This document shows, piece after piece, positions 22,541 through 31,342 of a stretch of DNA of 64,000 nt. A program made the translations under genes and the position numbers. How positions within the stretch are numbered: position 1 is the first letter of the stretch; every line of letters starts with the position of its first letter. Origin of the DNA: an uncultured Bacilli bacterium (GTDB lineage Bacteria; Bacillota_I; Bacilli_A; RF39; UBA660); contig CAJTZU010000007.1 of assembly GCA_910584165.1 (NCBI GenBank), positions 1 to 64,000 of the forward strand. Direction: 5' to 3'. The notes beneath the pieces were generated by a model. The model was not told the DNA's origin. It worked only from the letters and a program-made list of their open reading frames with translations, and did not search any database.

Positions 22541-23437
22541 ATGAGTGTATCAACAATGTTTGATGGTAATGGTGGTGGAAATAGAGTAAGTAGATATCAG
22601 ATTACTAATAAAGGTTTAGTTGGGATTACTAGTTTTACTAGCAAGCTTTCTTCTATTGGAACTACGCCATTAGAAAATATGGATAATTATAGCTCATCCA
22701 TTTCTTATATTGTAAATCATGGCGATACGATTACTAGCATTGCAAAAAAGTTTGGACTTCGTCCAGAAGTAATCTATGCAGATAATAGAGCATTACTTGG
22801 AGAAAATTCTGAGGTATTGGTTCCTGGACAAGAACTTTTAATTCGTAGTCAACTAGAGGGGCAAACAGAGGTGCCAATTTCTCATCAAGTAGGAGAAACT
22901 ATATTACCTGAAGGAGAAGACCCATATTTTGAAACGACACCAGATGGAGCTATATTAGATACGCCTGAATATCGCCACTACTTAGAAAGACAGAAAGAAG
23001 AAAAAATAGTAGATGTTAGCAAATATAATAGTTTAGAAGAAAAAGGATTTATTGTGACAACAGGAAACAAAACATTTTCATTAGAAGATGCTGATATTGA
23101 TTTATTAACGGCTATTACAGCTGCCGAATGTGATAAATCCTATGATGATGCTTTAGCTGTTATTTCTGTTATTTTAAATCGTTGTGAAGCTGAAAATTGG
23201 GTTTATTCTCATGGAGAAAATCCAGTTAGTCAAGCAACAGCACCTAATCAGTTTGTTGTTTATCAAGAAGGCTATTATAAAGAATTTATAAATGGAAATG
23301 CCCCTGAAGAAGTAAAAACAGCAGTAAGAGATGCTTTAGGTGGAGTAAGAAATCACAGTTATTTAAGTTTCCGTTCGAATGGTACAACAGGTTATTCAAA
23401 TAATCAAATTACTTCTACAGGTAACCGATATAGATAA
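22541..23437 (+). CDS. LysM protein with SleB-like cell-wall hydrolase domain, no signal peptide
   Basis: A 298-aa protein. It has LysM at about residues 55-103 (YIVNHGDTITSIAKKFG) and a C-terminal Hydrolase_2 (SleB/CwlJ-type) domain (about residues 182-290). The domain is marked by AITAAECDKSYDDALAVISVILNRC and QFVVYQEG, with the expected catalytic Glu in AAE. SleB/CwlJ enzymes degrade spore cortex in germination. No signal peptide is visible; GGNRVSRYQ at residues 12-20 repeats the motif of the preceding protein. The pair probably goes to the same place, perhaps the spore surface. A terminator follows. Confidence 0.75.
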   Translation: MSVSTMFDGNGGGNRVSRYQITNKGLVGITSFTSKLSSIGTTPLENMDNYSSSISYIVNHGDTITSIAKKFGLRPEVIYADNRALLGENSEVLVPGQELLIRSQLEGQTEVPISHQVGETILPEGEDPYFETTPDGAILDTPEYRHYLERQKEEKIVDVSKYNSLEEKGFIVTTGNKTFSLEDADIDLLTAITAAECDKSYDDALAVISVILNRCEAENWVYSHGENPVSQATAPNQFVVYQEGYYKEFINGNAPEEVKTAVRDALGGVRNHSYLSFRSNGTTGYSNNQITSTGNRYR

Positions 23438-23461
23438 GAAATTTATTTTCTTATTTTTTTT
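23434..23461 (+). terminator. Terminator of the LysM gene pair
   Basis: ATAAGAAA (23434-23441), TTTAT loop, TTTCTTAT (23447-23454) and a T-run. Confidence 0.7.
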
Positions 23462-23470
23462 ATATCTAAA

Positions 23471-23499
23471 TTGACAATTAAAAGAATATGGTATAGAAT
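23471..23499 (+). promoter_or_regulatory. Promoter of the CDP-alcohol phosphatidyltransferase gene
   Basis: TTGACA (23471-23476), 17-bp spacer, TAGAAT (23494-23499). Confidence 0.7.
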
Positions 23500-23526
23500 A
23501 AGTTGCAATATTTAGGGGGTATTAAA

Positions 23527-24312
23527 ATGTTGAAAAAGGAATGGGAAAATTACAAACAAGAAATAAAAGAAGCAATAGAAGATTTAAAGACGAAGGGGAG
23601 AAGAAAAAAACAAATTCCAAATGTTTTAACGTCTCTACGATTATTCGCCCCATTGTTTATTTTACCTGCTTCTTTTATAGGAAATATTCCATTTGTAGTT
23701 GGTTCTGTCGTTGCTTTTTCAGTTACAGATATGCTAGATGGATTTATTGCTAGAAAATTTCATCTTACTAGTAAATTAGGAAAAGATTTAGATGCTTTTT
23801 CAGATAAAATATTCGCAGGAACTTTGTTATTAGCGGCGAGTATTTTAAATCCAATTTTATTAGTTAATCTTTCTTTAGAAGTTTGTATTGCTGGAATTAA
23901 TGTGAATGCTAAATTAAGAGGTGCAGAAACAAAATCTTTACCAATTGGTAAAGTAAAAACTGCCTTTTTATTTCCACTATTAGGTTGTTCCTTAATAACT
24001 AATATGGCTTCTATTCAAACTGTTTTTCATATTTTATTTGCCTCTACTACAATACTTCAAATTATGACGACAGCTAGGTATCATAGAAATTATAAAGAAT
24101 TATTAGAGTCAAAACAAGAATTATTAGGACAGATTAGACAAGATTTTGAGGAAAAGGAAACAGATACTGATAAAGATGAGCAAAAAGTAAAAACCTTAGA
24201 GGTAAAAGCAGTCTCTCAAACGAGTAAAGATTTAGCATCTCTTCGTGATATTCGAAAATCTTTAGTAGGGGAAGAAAAAAAAGAGAAGCCACATCGTAAA
24301 ATTAAGAGGTAG
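23527..24312 (+). CDS. pgsA: CDP-alcohol phosphatidyltransferase (PgsA-like)
   Basis: Integral membrane enzyme transferring a phosphatidyl group from CDP-diacylglycerol to an alcohol, most likely glycerol-3-phosphate. The complete catalytic signature D-x2-DG-x2-AR-x8-G-x3-D-x3-D is present (DMLDGFIARKF...GKDLDAFSDK, about residues 70-96). Membrane segments surround it. It has extra charged N-terminal (about 38 aa) and C-terminal (about 65 aa) cytosolic regions compared with a minimal PgsA. ATG 23527 follows TTAGGGGGT. The substrate alcohol cannot be proved from sequence. Confidence 0.8.
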   Translation: MLKKEWENYKQEIKEAIEDLKTKGRRKKQIPNVLTSLRLFAPLFILPASFIGNIPFVVGSVVAFSVTDMLDGFIARKFHLTSKLGKDLDAFSDKIFAGTLLLAASILNPILLVNLSLEVCIAGINVNAKLRGAETKSLPIGKVKTAFLFPLLGCSLITNMASIQTVFHILFASTTILQIMTTARYHRNYKELLESKQELLGQIRQDFEEKETDTDKDEQKVKTLEVKAVSQTSKDLASLRDIRKSLVGEEKKEKPHRKIKR

Positions 24313-24325
24313 CTCCTCTTTTTTT
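24304..24325 (+). terminator. Terminator of the pgsA-like gene
   Basis: AAGAGG (24304-24309), TAGCT loop containing the stop codon, CCTCTT (24315-24320) and Ts. Confidence 0.75.
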
Positions 24326-24344
24326 GTGCTAATAGAGAAAAATA

Positions 24345-24353
24345 TGATAAAAT
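24345..24353 (+). promoter_or_regulatory. Extended -10 promoter of the acyltransferase/ligase operon
   Basis: TG-A-TAAAAT (24345-24353), 19 bp before ATG 24373. Confidence 0.5.
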
Positions 24354-24372
24354 AGTAATAGGATGTGAAAAT

Positions 24373-24957
24373 ATGAAAGAACCAAAGTTTTATCGTATGG
24401 TAAGACCGTTTATTTCTTTTTTGTTTAAAATAGTTTATCGACCTACTTTTGAAGGACTAGAAAATATTCCAAAAGAAGGAAATGTTGTTTTAGCAGGTAA
24501 TCATACTCATAATTTTGATTGCTTATTGCTAATAGCATCAACCCCTAGAACCATCCATTTTATGGCAAAAGATTCCTTAATGAAAGGAATGAAGAAAGTT
24601 ATTTTTAAAGGAATGGGAATAATCCCTGTTGATAGGAGCAAAAAAGATCATGCTTCCCTAGAAAGTGCGATTCATCTTTTAAGAGAGGAAAAAGTAGTGG
24701 GAATCTTTCCAGAAGGGACTATTAATAAAACAGAAGATATTACAATGCCTTTTAAATATGGAGCTGTAAAAATGGCAAAAGAAACGAATGCTATGATGGT
24801 TCCTTTTGTGATAACAGGCTCTTATCGTATATTGAGTGCAAGTATTCATGTCCGATTTTTAGAACCTTATCAATTAACACAAGAATTAGAAATAGAAAAT
24901 GAAAAATTGAGAAAGAAAGTTTCAAATGTACTGCAAAAGTATAAGGAGGAATTATGA
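24373..24957 (+). CDS. plsC: PlsC-like 1-acylglycerol-3-phosphate acyltransferase (first copy)
   Basis: Adds the second acyl chain to lysophosphatidic acid in phospholipid synthesis. The H-x4-D catalytic motif is NHTHNFD (about residues 48-54) and the phosphate-binding motif is FPEGTINKT (about residues 117-125); PVDRS lies between them. Length 194 aa. Its stop overlaps the ligase start (ATGA). A second similar gene lies at 26659, so the acyl acceptor of each copy may differ. Confidence 0.85.
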   Translation: MKEPKFYRMVRPFISFLFKIVYRPTFEGLENIPKEGNVVLAGNHTHNFDCLLLIASTPRTIHFMAKDSLMKGMKKVIFKGMGIIPVDRSKKDHASLESAIHLLREEKVVGIFPEGTINKTEDITMPFKYGAVKMAKETNAMMVPFVITGSYRILSASIHVRFLEPYQLTQELEIENEKLRKKVSNVLQKYKEEL

Positions 24958-26672
24958 GTATATTAGATCGTTTTTTTAAGAAAAAACCGTGGGAAAAATA
25001 TTATACAAAGGAAGAATTACATCAAGAAATACCAAATATTTCCATGTATGAATTACTAGTAGAATGTTCTAAAAGATATGAAAAAGAAACTGCTATTGAC
25101 TATTTTGGAAAGACAATTTCTTACCACCATTTGGTGGAATTAATAGATAAATGTGCACGCGCTTTTCAAACAGAGAAGATAGCGGCTGGGGATGTAGTTA
25201 CTGTTTGTATGCCAAATACTCCAGAAGCTTTAATTGCCGTTTATGCGATTAATAAAATAGGTGCTATTGCCAATATGATTCATCCTTTATCTGGTGAGGA
25301 AGAAATTAAAAATTATTTGGTAAGCACAAATAGTAAAATGTTAATTATGATTGATGTTTGCTATGTAAAAGTGAAAAATATTATTGATAAAACAAGAGTA
25401 CAAAAGACAATTGTTGTATCTGCTAAAGACTCTATGCCTTTCTTTATGAGTTTGGGATATACTTTTACACAAGGATATAAAGTTAGAAAGCCAAGAGCGA
25501 ATGAGCAATACATTTATTGGAATGATTTTTTACTTAGAAGTTATAGACAAGCAAAAAATCCAGGAGTAAGAAGAGGAAAAGAGGATGCTGCTATTATTTT
25601 GCACAGTGGGGGAACGACAGGAAATCCAAAAGGTATATTACTTTCTAATGGAAATTTTAATTCTTTAGCGTTACAAGCAAGAGTTGTATTTAAAAACATT
25701 GGTCCCAAAGATGGTGTTTTAGTAATTATGCCTAATTTTCATGGTTTTGGGTTAGGCGTTTCCATGCATGCTGCTTTAGGATTAGGCGCTAAGCTTATTT
25801 TAATTCCACAATTTAGTGCGAAGACATTTGACAAATTAATTACTAAGAATAGGCCTAGTGCGATTATGGGAGTTCCTACTTTATTTGAGGGACTTCTTGG
25901 AAATACAAGAATGGAAAAAGTAGATTTATCCTATATTAAATATATGATTAGCGGTGGTGACACTTTGAGCCCATCGCTTACCAAACGCTTGAATAAATTT
26001 TTGAAAAGACATAATGCTTCTGTTAAAGTATTACAGGGTTATGGAATGACAGAGGCATTAGCGGCTATTTCTCTTTCTTATGGAAAAGGTTATAAAGCAG
26101 GAAGTATTGGAATTCCTTTCCCAGGAAATGATTTTAAGATAGTTGTCCCAGGAACCCAAGAGGAAGTTCCACTTGGAGAAACTGGTGAAATCTGTGTATC
26201 TGGTCCTACTGTTATGATGGGATATTTAAATAATAAAAAAGAGACGAACGAAGTATTGCAGATTCATAAAGATAAAAAAATATGGCTACATACAGGGGAT
26301 GGAGGACATATGGATGAAGACGGCATTCTTTATTTTGACCAACGTCTAAAACGAATGATTGTATCTTCTGGATATAATTTATATCCAAGTCACATGGAAG
26401 AAATTATTGAAAAACATCCTGCAGTATTAAAATGTACAGTTATTGGAATCCCTCATAAATATAAAGTTCAGGTTGCTAAAGCTTATATTGTATTAGAAGA
26501 AGGATATAGTGATTCTTGGTCGACTAGAAAAAGTATTAAAGAGCATTGCGAAAAAAACATGGCAACTTATTCACTTCCTTATGAATATGAATTTAGAAAG
26601 TCTTTGCCAACTACTCTTTTAGGAAAAATTAATTATAAGCAATTAGAGGATGAGAGCCATGAAGAAGAGTAA
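24954..26672 (+). CDS. AMP-forming acyl-CoA/acyl ligase
   Basis: A member of the adenylate-forming superfamily, probably activating a fatty acid. The P-loop-like motif is LHSGGTTGNPKGILLS (about residues 217-232). The A5 motif is QGYGMTEA (about residues 361-368) and the later core WLHTGDGGHMDEDG is seen, followed by the C-terminal domain ending with LPTTLLGKINYKQL, which holds the catalytic Lys. At 572 aa the length suits long-chain fatty-acyl ligases. It lies between two PlsC-like genes and overlaps both, so the three probably form one acyl-activation and transfer module. Whether the product is acyl-CoA or acyl-ACP is unknown. Confidence 0.85.
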   Translation: MSILDRFFKKKPWEKYYTKEELHQEIPNISMYELLVECSKRYEKETAIDYFGKTISYHHLVELIDKCARAFQTEKIAAGDVVTVCMPNTPEALIAVYAINKIGAIANMIHPLSGEEEIKNYLVSTNSKMLIMIDVCYVKVKNIIDKTRVQKTIVVSAKDSMPFFMSLGYTFTQGYKVRKPRANEQYIYWNDFLLRSYRQAKNPGVRRGKEDAAIILHSGGTTGNPKGILLSNGNFNSLALQARVVFKNIGPKDGVLVIMPNFHGFGLGVSMHAALGLGAKLILIPQFSAKTFDKLITKNRPSAIMGVPTLFEGLLGNTRMEKVDLSYIKYMISGGDTLSPSLTKRLNKFLKRHNASVKVLQGYGMTEALAAISLSYGKGYKAGSIGIPFPGNDFKIVVPGTQEEVPLGETGEICVSGPTVMMGYLNNKKETNEVLQIHKDKKIWLHTGDGGHMDEDGILYFDQRLKRMIVSSGYNLYPSHMEEIIEKHPAVLKCTVIGIPHKYKVQVAKAYIVLEEGYSDSWSTRKSIKEHCEKNMATYSLPYEYEFRKSLPTTLLGKINYKQLEDESHEEE

Positions 26673-27267
26673 AGGCGCATTTGCTTATCGCCTTTTAAAA
26701 CCTATTTTAGGACCTATTTTTAAATTATATTATCATCCTACTGTTATTGGAAAAGAGAATATTCCTTTAGATGGACCTATTTTAATAGTTGGTAATCATA
26801 AGCATTTATATGATCAATGTTTAGCAATTCTTTCTACTAAAAGAATGATTCATTATATGGCAAAAAAAGAATATTTTGATGGAAAAATGAGATGGTTCTT
26901 TAAAATGGTTGGATGTATTCCTGTAGATAGGAGTAAAAAGGACGAAGCGGCAAAAGCATCAGCCCTAGAAGTGTTAAGAGAAGGGGGGGCTATTGGGTTA
27001 TTTCCAGAAGGAACTAGAAATAAAACAGAATCTTTTTTGCTCCCATTTAAGTATGGAACAGTATCGATGGCCTCTAAGACAGATGCGACAATTGTTCCTT
27101 TTGGAATAACAGGAGATTATAAATTTAGAAGTAAAAATTTGATAATGCGTTTTGGAACTCCTTTCAAGGTAGGAGAAATGGATTTAGAGACTGCTAATAA
27201 GAAGCTTTATGAAGAAGTAAAAAGATTAATGGAAGAAAATTTAAAGGAAGAAAAAATAGAACGGTAA
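26659..27267 (+). CDS. plsC: PlsC-like acyltransferase (second copy)
   Basis: Second 1-acylglycerol-phosphate acyltransferase homologue in the operon. H-x4-D is NHKHLYDQ and the second block is FPEGTRNKT; PVDRS and PFGITGDY are also present. Length 202 aa from ATG 26659, which follows GAGGATGAG and overlaps the end of the ligase gene. It resembles the first copy in layout, so the pair likely comes from an old duplication around the ligase gene. Confidence 0.85.
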   Translation: MKKSKGAFAYRLLKPILGPIFKLYYHPTVIGKENIPLDGPILIVGNHKHLYDQCLAILSTKRMIHYMAKKEYFDGKMRWFFKMVGCIPVDRSKKDEAAKASALEVLREGGAIGLFPEGTRNKTESFLLPFKYGTVSMASKTDATIVPFGITGDYKFRSKNLIMRFGTPFKVGEMDLETANKKLYEEVKRLMEENLKEEKIER

Positions 27268-27280
27268 AACCGTTCTTTTT
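27258..27280 (+). terminator. Terminator of the acyltransferase/ligase operon
   Basis: AGAACGG (27258-27264), TAAAA loop, CCGTTCT (27270-27276) and Ts. Confidence 0.8.
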
Positions 27281-27301
27281 GTAGATAAAAAGATTCTTTC
27301 T

Positions 27302-27310
27302 TGGTACAAT
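27302..27310 (+). promoter_or_regulatory. Extended -10 promoter of the unknown 675-aa gene
   Basis: TG-G-TACAAT (27302-27310), 22 bp before ATG 27333. Confidence 0.5.
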
Positions 27311-27332
27311 GATAATAATAGAAGGTGTTTAT

Positions 27333-29360
27333 ATGGCAAATGATTTTATGACATTTCAGTTTGATGATAATTGGTTTACTCCTAAAGAGGATAATAAGAA
27401 AATAATGATAGTAGAAGATTATCTTGCCATGGATTACGATACTTTAAAAGAGTATATTTATAAAAATCCAGATACTCCTTTATTAAAAGAATCTTCTATT
27501 AAGAAAAAATTAATTGATAGTCCTAGAAGATATGATTTTATTTGGTTTGTTCAAGATGCTAATGGGGCAATTCTTGCTAGTCTTTTAGATGAGGAAGGAA
27601 TTCATATTTTACAAAGTTCTACGGATGTAGTAGATAAATTAAATGCTATTATAACGTGTGAAACTTCTTGCCATTTTGCTTTTCAATCTGATATATTTTG
27701 CGAGATGGTATTATTAAATTGGTATGGCTTAGATACCCCTTTCCATAGTTTAAATGAAAAAGAAGCCATTTCTTTTTTACAATACCTAGATAGAAATTAT
27801 CCTAAAAAGGTATTAGATTTATTTCCAAAACTTAGTGCTAAAACGCAGGTAGAAATATTAAAGACAATAAATTTTTCTTTAGATAGAATTGGTAGTTTTT
27901 TAAGAACAGGAAGGAAAGAAGCCATAGAGTACATTCTTACAAATGATTTTAGAATTCATACTTTAAGTGATTTTTCTTTCTCAGAACTTTATACTTTAGC
28001 TACTAAAAAGGTTGCTATTCCATTTTCTTTATTCCATCAAAAAAGTTTCATAGAAAAGATAAGCACAATAGGAAATGTGAAAGATTATCGTTATTTATTA
28101 AATGCACTTTCAGCATCAAATGATGTTTCTGAAATAGAGTTGGCAAGAAAAGAGTATTATGAAAGACAATTTTCCAGTTATGATAAAGAAGAACAAATGC
28201 TAAAACTTCATCTTACTTGGTATCAAGAAATTTCAAACAGAATGGAAAGCGGAGAAGAATTTTTTTCTTTTCTAGATGCAAATCTAGTGCCATTTTATGG
28301 AATGGGTTCAGAAGAATTTAGTATACGAAATAAAATATTTAGTTTTTATAGCAATAAAGATAAAGAGGGATTAAAGAATTTCTTCAGGCAAGAGAGTAGA
28401 CTACAAATTACCAATATGGTTATTGATTATCATTTTGCTGAAATTCCTTATAATTTCTTTTTAGATTTAAGAGAATTAGTTCATTTTCAAGAAGGGGAAG
28501 GTAGAACTTTATTACAAGAAGAAATAGATGCTTATTCGAAATTATTAAGCTTAGATGATTTATCATATGAGGAAGTAATGAAGATACATGCTCATTTGAA
28601 AGAATATGATATGATTGAAAAGTATTATGACCATTTTAGAAGCGCAAAAGATAAGCAAGCTTCTTTAATAGAAGAGGCAATGCTTACAGAAAGTTCTGTT
28701 CAAAAATATAAAAATGAAATCTTATCAGCACAGGCAGGAGTTCCTGTTTATGTATTAGATGGGGATGAATTCTATGCTTTCGTAAAAAGTAGTCATACTT
28801 CTAAAAATATGCCATTAGATAGCAATTACCGTACTTATAGTGGGGATGGTGGTTCCTATTCCCTAGATGGCTCTAATAAATTAAAAACGTTTAAAGACCC
28901 AAGGGAGATATATAATTTTATTTATAAAAGTATTCCAAAGAGTCAAATTGTTCATACTTATCCAGCCGATTCTTATAGCTTATATAAAAGAGACTTGGAT
29001 ACTTCAACGAAACGTATTTATGAGCTTCTTACTCCAAAAGAATTGGTTGGTAAGAGTAATAGTTATAATGAGATTTTAGTAGCAGTTCCAAATCCTAGTA
29101 AACCACAAGATGAATTACAAGCATCCCTAGAGGCACCAGAATTATTAGGAATCTATTGTTATGATACGATAACAGATAATGATATTATAAGCGCTAAAAA
29201 TATGGGAATTGGAATTGTGCTCGTAAAGACGAAAAATTATCAAATAGATACTAGTAATAGGATGCGTTTAATGGACACTCACTTAAATGGTGGAAGTCAA
29301 AGTAAATATGACTATTTACAAAGTATTCATGAAAATGATATGGAATCTAGAAGAAAATGA
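27333..29360 (+). CDS. Large soluble protein of unknown function (675 aa)
   Basis: I do not recognise this protein. It has no signal peptide or membrane segment. The N-terminal two thirds are mostly helical with regular hydrophobic spacing, suggesting repeats of helical hairpins. The C-terminal third (about residues 465-650) looks like an alpha/beta domain. It begins GVPVYVLDGDEFYAFVKSS, continues through TFKDPREIYNFIY and IVHTYPADSYSLY, and ends near AKNMGIGIVLVKTKNYQ. ATG 27333 follows GAAGGTG. The gene sits alone between the lipid operon and the spoVD-like gene inside the extended dcw region. Confidence 0.6.
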   Translation: MANDFMTFQFDDNWFTPKEDNKKIMIVEDYLAMDYDTLKEYIYKNPDTPLLKESSIKKKLIDSPRRYDFIWFVQDANGAILASLLDEEGIHILQSSTDVVDKLNAIITCETSCHFAFQSDIFCEMVLLNWYGLDTPFHSLNEKEAISFLQYLDRNYPKKVLDLFPKLSAKTQVEILKTINFSLDRIGSFLRTGRKEAIEYILTNDFRIHTLSDFSFSELYTLATKKVAIPFSLFHQKSFIEKISTIGNVKDYRYLLNALSASNDVSEIELARKEYYERQFSSYDKEEQMLKLHLTWYQEISNRMESGEEFFSFLDANLVPFYGMGSEEFSIRNKIFSFYSNKDKEGLKNFFRQESRLQITNMVIDYHFAEIPYNFFLDLRELVHFQEGEGRTLLQEEIDAYSKLLSLDDLSYEEVMKIHAHLKEYDMIEKYYDHFRSAKDKQASLIEEAMLTESSVQKYKNEILSAQAGVPVYVLDGDEFYAFVKSSHTSKNMPLDSNYRTYSGDGGSYSLDGSNKLKTFKDPREIYNFIYKSIPKSQIVHTYPADSYSLYKRDLDTSTKRIYELLTPKELVGKSNSYNEILVAVPNPSKPQDELQASLEAPELLGIYCYDTITDNDIISAKNMGIGIVLVKTKNYQIDTSNRMRLMDTHLNGGSQSKYDYLQSIHENDMESRRK

Positions 29361-29382
29361 GTGTTTTAAAAACACTTTTTTT
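29360..29382 (+). terminator. Terminator of the unknown 675-aa gene, fused to the next promoter
   Basis: AGTGTT and AACACT form the stem (29360-29376) with a small AT loop and seven Ts. The next -10 box starts 2 bp after the T-run. Confidence 0.7.
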
Positions 29383-29384
29383 CA

Positions 29385-29390
29385 TATAAT
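29385..29390 (+). promoter_or_regulatory. -10 element of the spoVD-like gene
   Basis: TATAAT (29385-29390) lies 14 bp before ATG 29405. The expected RNA start falls on the GGTGAT Shine-Dalgarno itself, so the leader is nearly absent. Confidence 0.55.
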
Positions 29391-29404
29391 GAACTGGTGA
29401 TTCT

Positions 29405-31312
29405 ATGTTTGTAAAGAAAATGAATGCACGTATGAAGTTTGTATTAATTGTTTTGATTTTGGCTTTTGTTATTATTATTGGAAAAGTTTTCTATATCCAA
29501 GTAATTAGTTATGATAAATTAAATAATTATGCAACAGGATTATGGAGTAGAAATTTACCTTTAGAAGCAAATAGAGGAATCATTTATGATCGAAATGGAA
29601 CGGTTTTGGCAGGAAATATTACGACAACTTCTTTGGTTCTAATTCCTAATCAAATAGGAGATAAAGAGAGTACAGCTAAATCTTTAGCAAGTATTTTAAA
29701 TGTTAGTTATGAGGATATGTATTCTCATGTTTCTAAGAAAACATCAATAGAAAGAGTTCATCCAGAAGGAAGAAGGCTGTCAAATGAAATTGCAGATAAA
29801 ATATCAGCATTAAAACTACCTGGTGTTTATTTAGTAAAAGAGTCGAAAAGAGAATATCCTTATAATACTTATTTATCCCATACCTTAGGGTTTGTAGGAA
29901 TTGATAATCAAGGATTAAGCGGATTAGAATTAATTTATGATAAATATTTAACAGGTAGTTACGGAGCTATTAAATATTTCAGTGATGCGAAAGGAAACAA
30001 ATTAGAGTTAAGTCAAATTTATGAAAAACCACAAGATGGAGTTAATATGACATTAACTATCGACTTTGAATTGCAAGAGGCTTTGGAAAGGGAACTAGAT
30101 AATGCAATTTCTATGTACCAAGCGGAGCAAGCTTTTGGACTTGCAATGGATCCTAATACAGGAGCTATTTTAGCGATTTCTTCTAGACCTAATTTTTCTC
30201 CAACCCATTATCAAGATTATACAACTGAAGAAATCAATCGAAATTTACCTATTTGGATGACTTATGAACCAGGTTCTACATTTAAAATTATTACTCTTGC
30301 TACCTCTTTAGAGGAAAAAATAATAGATTTAGAAAAAGATACTTTTTCAGATAGTGGGGCAGTAACGGTAGAAGGGGCCACGTTACATTGTTGGAAACAT
30401 GGAGGCCATGGCTTACAAACCTATTTAGAAGTGGTTGAAAATTCATGCAATACTGGTTTTGTTAACTTAGGTTTAAAATTAGGAAAAGAAAAATTATTTA
30501 CCTATATTAAAAATTTTGGCTTTGGTACAAAAACAGGAATAGAATTATCGGGAGAGTCTAGTGGCATTCTTTTTGATGTTGGAAAAATAGGTGATTTGGA
30601 ACTTGCAACAACCGCATTTGGTCAAGGAGTTGCAGTAACAGCGATTCAACAAGTAGTAGCTGTCAGTGCGGCTATCAATGGAGGAATTTTATATCAGCCT
30701 TATATAGTAGAAAGTTTAAATGACCCAGAAACAAATCAAGTGATAGAATCTCATCAAGAAAAAATTGTTAGAAAAGTTATTAGTGAAGATACTAGTAAAA
30801 AAGTAAGATATGCATTAGAAAGTGTAGTAGCACGTGGTACAGGGCATAATGCCTACATTCCAGATTACCGAGTAGGAGGAAAAACAGGGACTGCTCAAAA
30901 AGCTGAAAATGGGCATTATTTAACAGGTAACTATATTACTTCTTTTATCGGTTTTATGCCAGCGAATGATCCTAAAGTAGTGATTTATATTGCCGTTGAT
31001 AATGCAAAAGGTGTAAGCCAGTACGGAGGTACAGTTGCGGCACCGATTGCTAAAAACTTTCTTTTATCTGCTATTCCTGTATTGGGAATAGAACCACAGA
31101 AGGATGAAATCGAAAAAGAATATATTTATTTAGATAAAACTTATACAATAGTTCCAGATGTTACAGGGAAAAATTTAAAGGATGCTATGAAAGAATTAAA
31201 AAATTTTAAAGTAGAATATGAAGGAAAAGGAACAGTACTTTATCAATCCCCAAATCCAGGAATTAGAATTGCCGATGGAGAAACAATTAGACTTTATTTA
31301 AATGCTTCCTAG
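29405..31312 (+). CDS. spoVD: Class B penicillin-binding protein with one PASTA domain (SpoVD-like)
   Basis: Peptidoglycan transpeptidase. It has a membrane anchor (about residues 11-31) and a dimerization domain (EANRGIIYDRNGTVLAG). The transpeptidase motifs are S291-TFK, S347-C-N and K493-TG. A single C-terminal PASTA domain follows (about residues 578-635, VPDVTGKNLKDA). Length 635 aa and the single PASTA domain resemble SpoVD, which makes spore cortex and whose gene lies beside pbpB and before mraY in Bacillus. Vegetative use cannot be excluded in this lineage. Confidence 0.82.
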   Translation: MFVKKMNARMKFVLIVLILAFVIIIGKVFYIQVISYDKLNNYATGLWSRNLPLEANRGIIYDRNGTVLAGNITTTSLVLIPNQIGDKESTAKSLASILNVSYEDMYSHVSKKTSIERVHPEGRRLSNEIADKISALKLPGVYLVKESKREYPYNTYLSHTLGFVGIDNQGLSGLELIYDKYLTGSYGAIKYFSDAKGNKLELSQIYEKPQDGVNMTLTIDFELQEALERELDNAISMYQAEQAFGLAMDPNTGAILAISSRPNFSPTHYQDYTTEEINRNLPIWMTYEPGSTFKIITLATSLEEKIIDLEKDTFSDSGAVTVEGATLHCWKHGGHGLQTYLEVVENSCNTGFVNLGLKLGKEKLFTYIKNFGFGTKTGIELSGESSGILFDVGKIGDLELATTAFGQGVAVTAIQQVVAVSAAINGGILYQPYIVESLNDPETNQVIESHQEKIVRKVISEDTSKKVRYALESVVARGTGHNAYIPDYRVGGKTGTAQKAENGHYLTGNYITSFIGFMPANDPKVVIYIAVDNAKGVSQYGGTVAAPIAKNFLLSAIPVLGIEPQKDEIEKEYIYLDKTYTIVPDVTGKNLKDAMKELKNFKVEYEGKGTVLYQSPNPGIRIADGETIRLYLNAS

Positions 31313-31321
31313 TGTTATAAT
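31313..31321 (+). promoter_or_regulatory. Extended -10 promoter of the CNNM-like gene
   Basis: TG-T-TATAAT (31313-31321) begins right after the spoVD stop codon, 21 bp before ATG 31343. Confidence 0.55.
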
Positions 31322-31342
31322 GGGTAAGAGGATAGTGATTGT

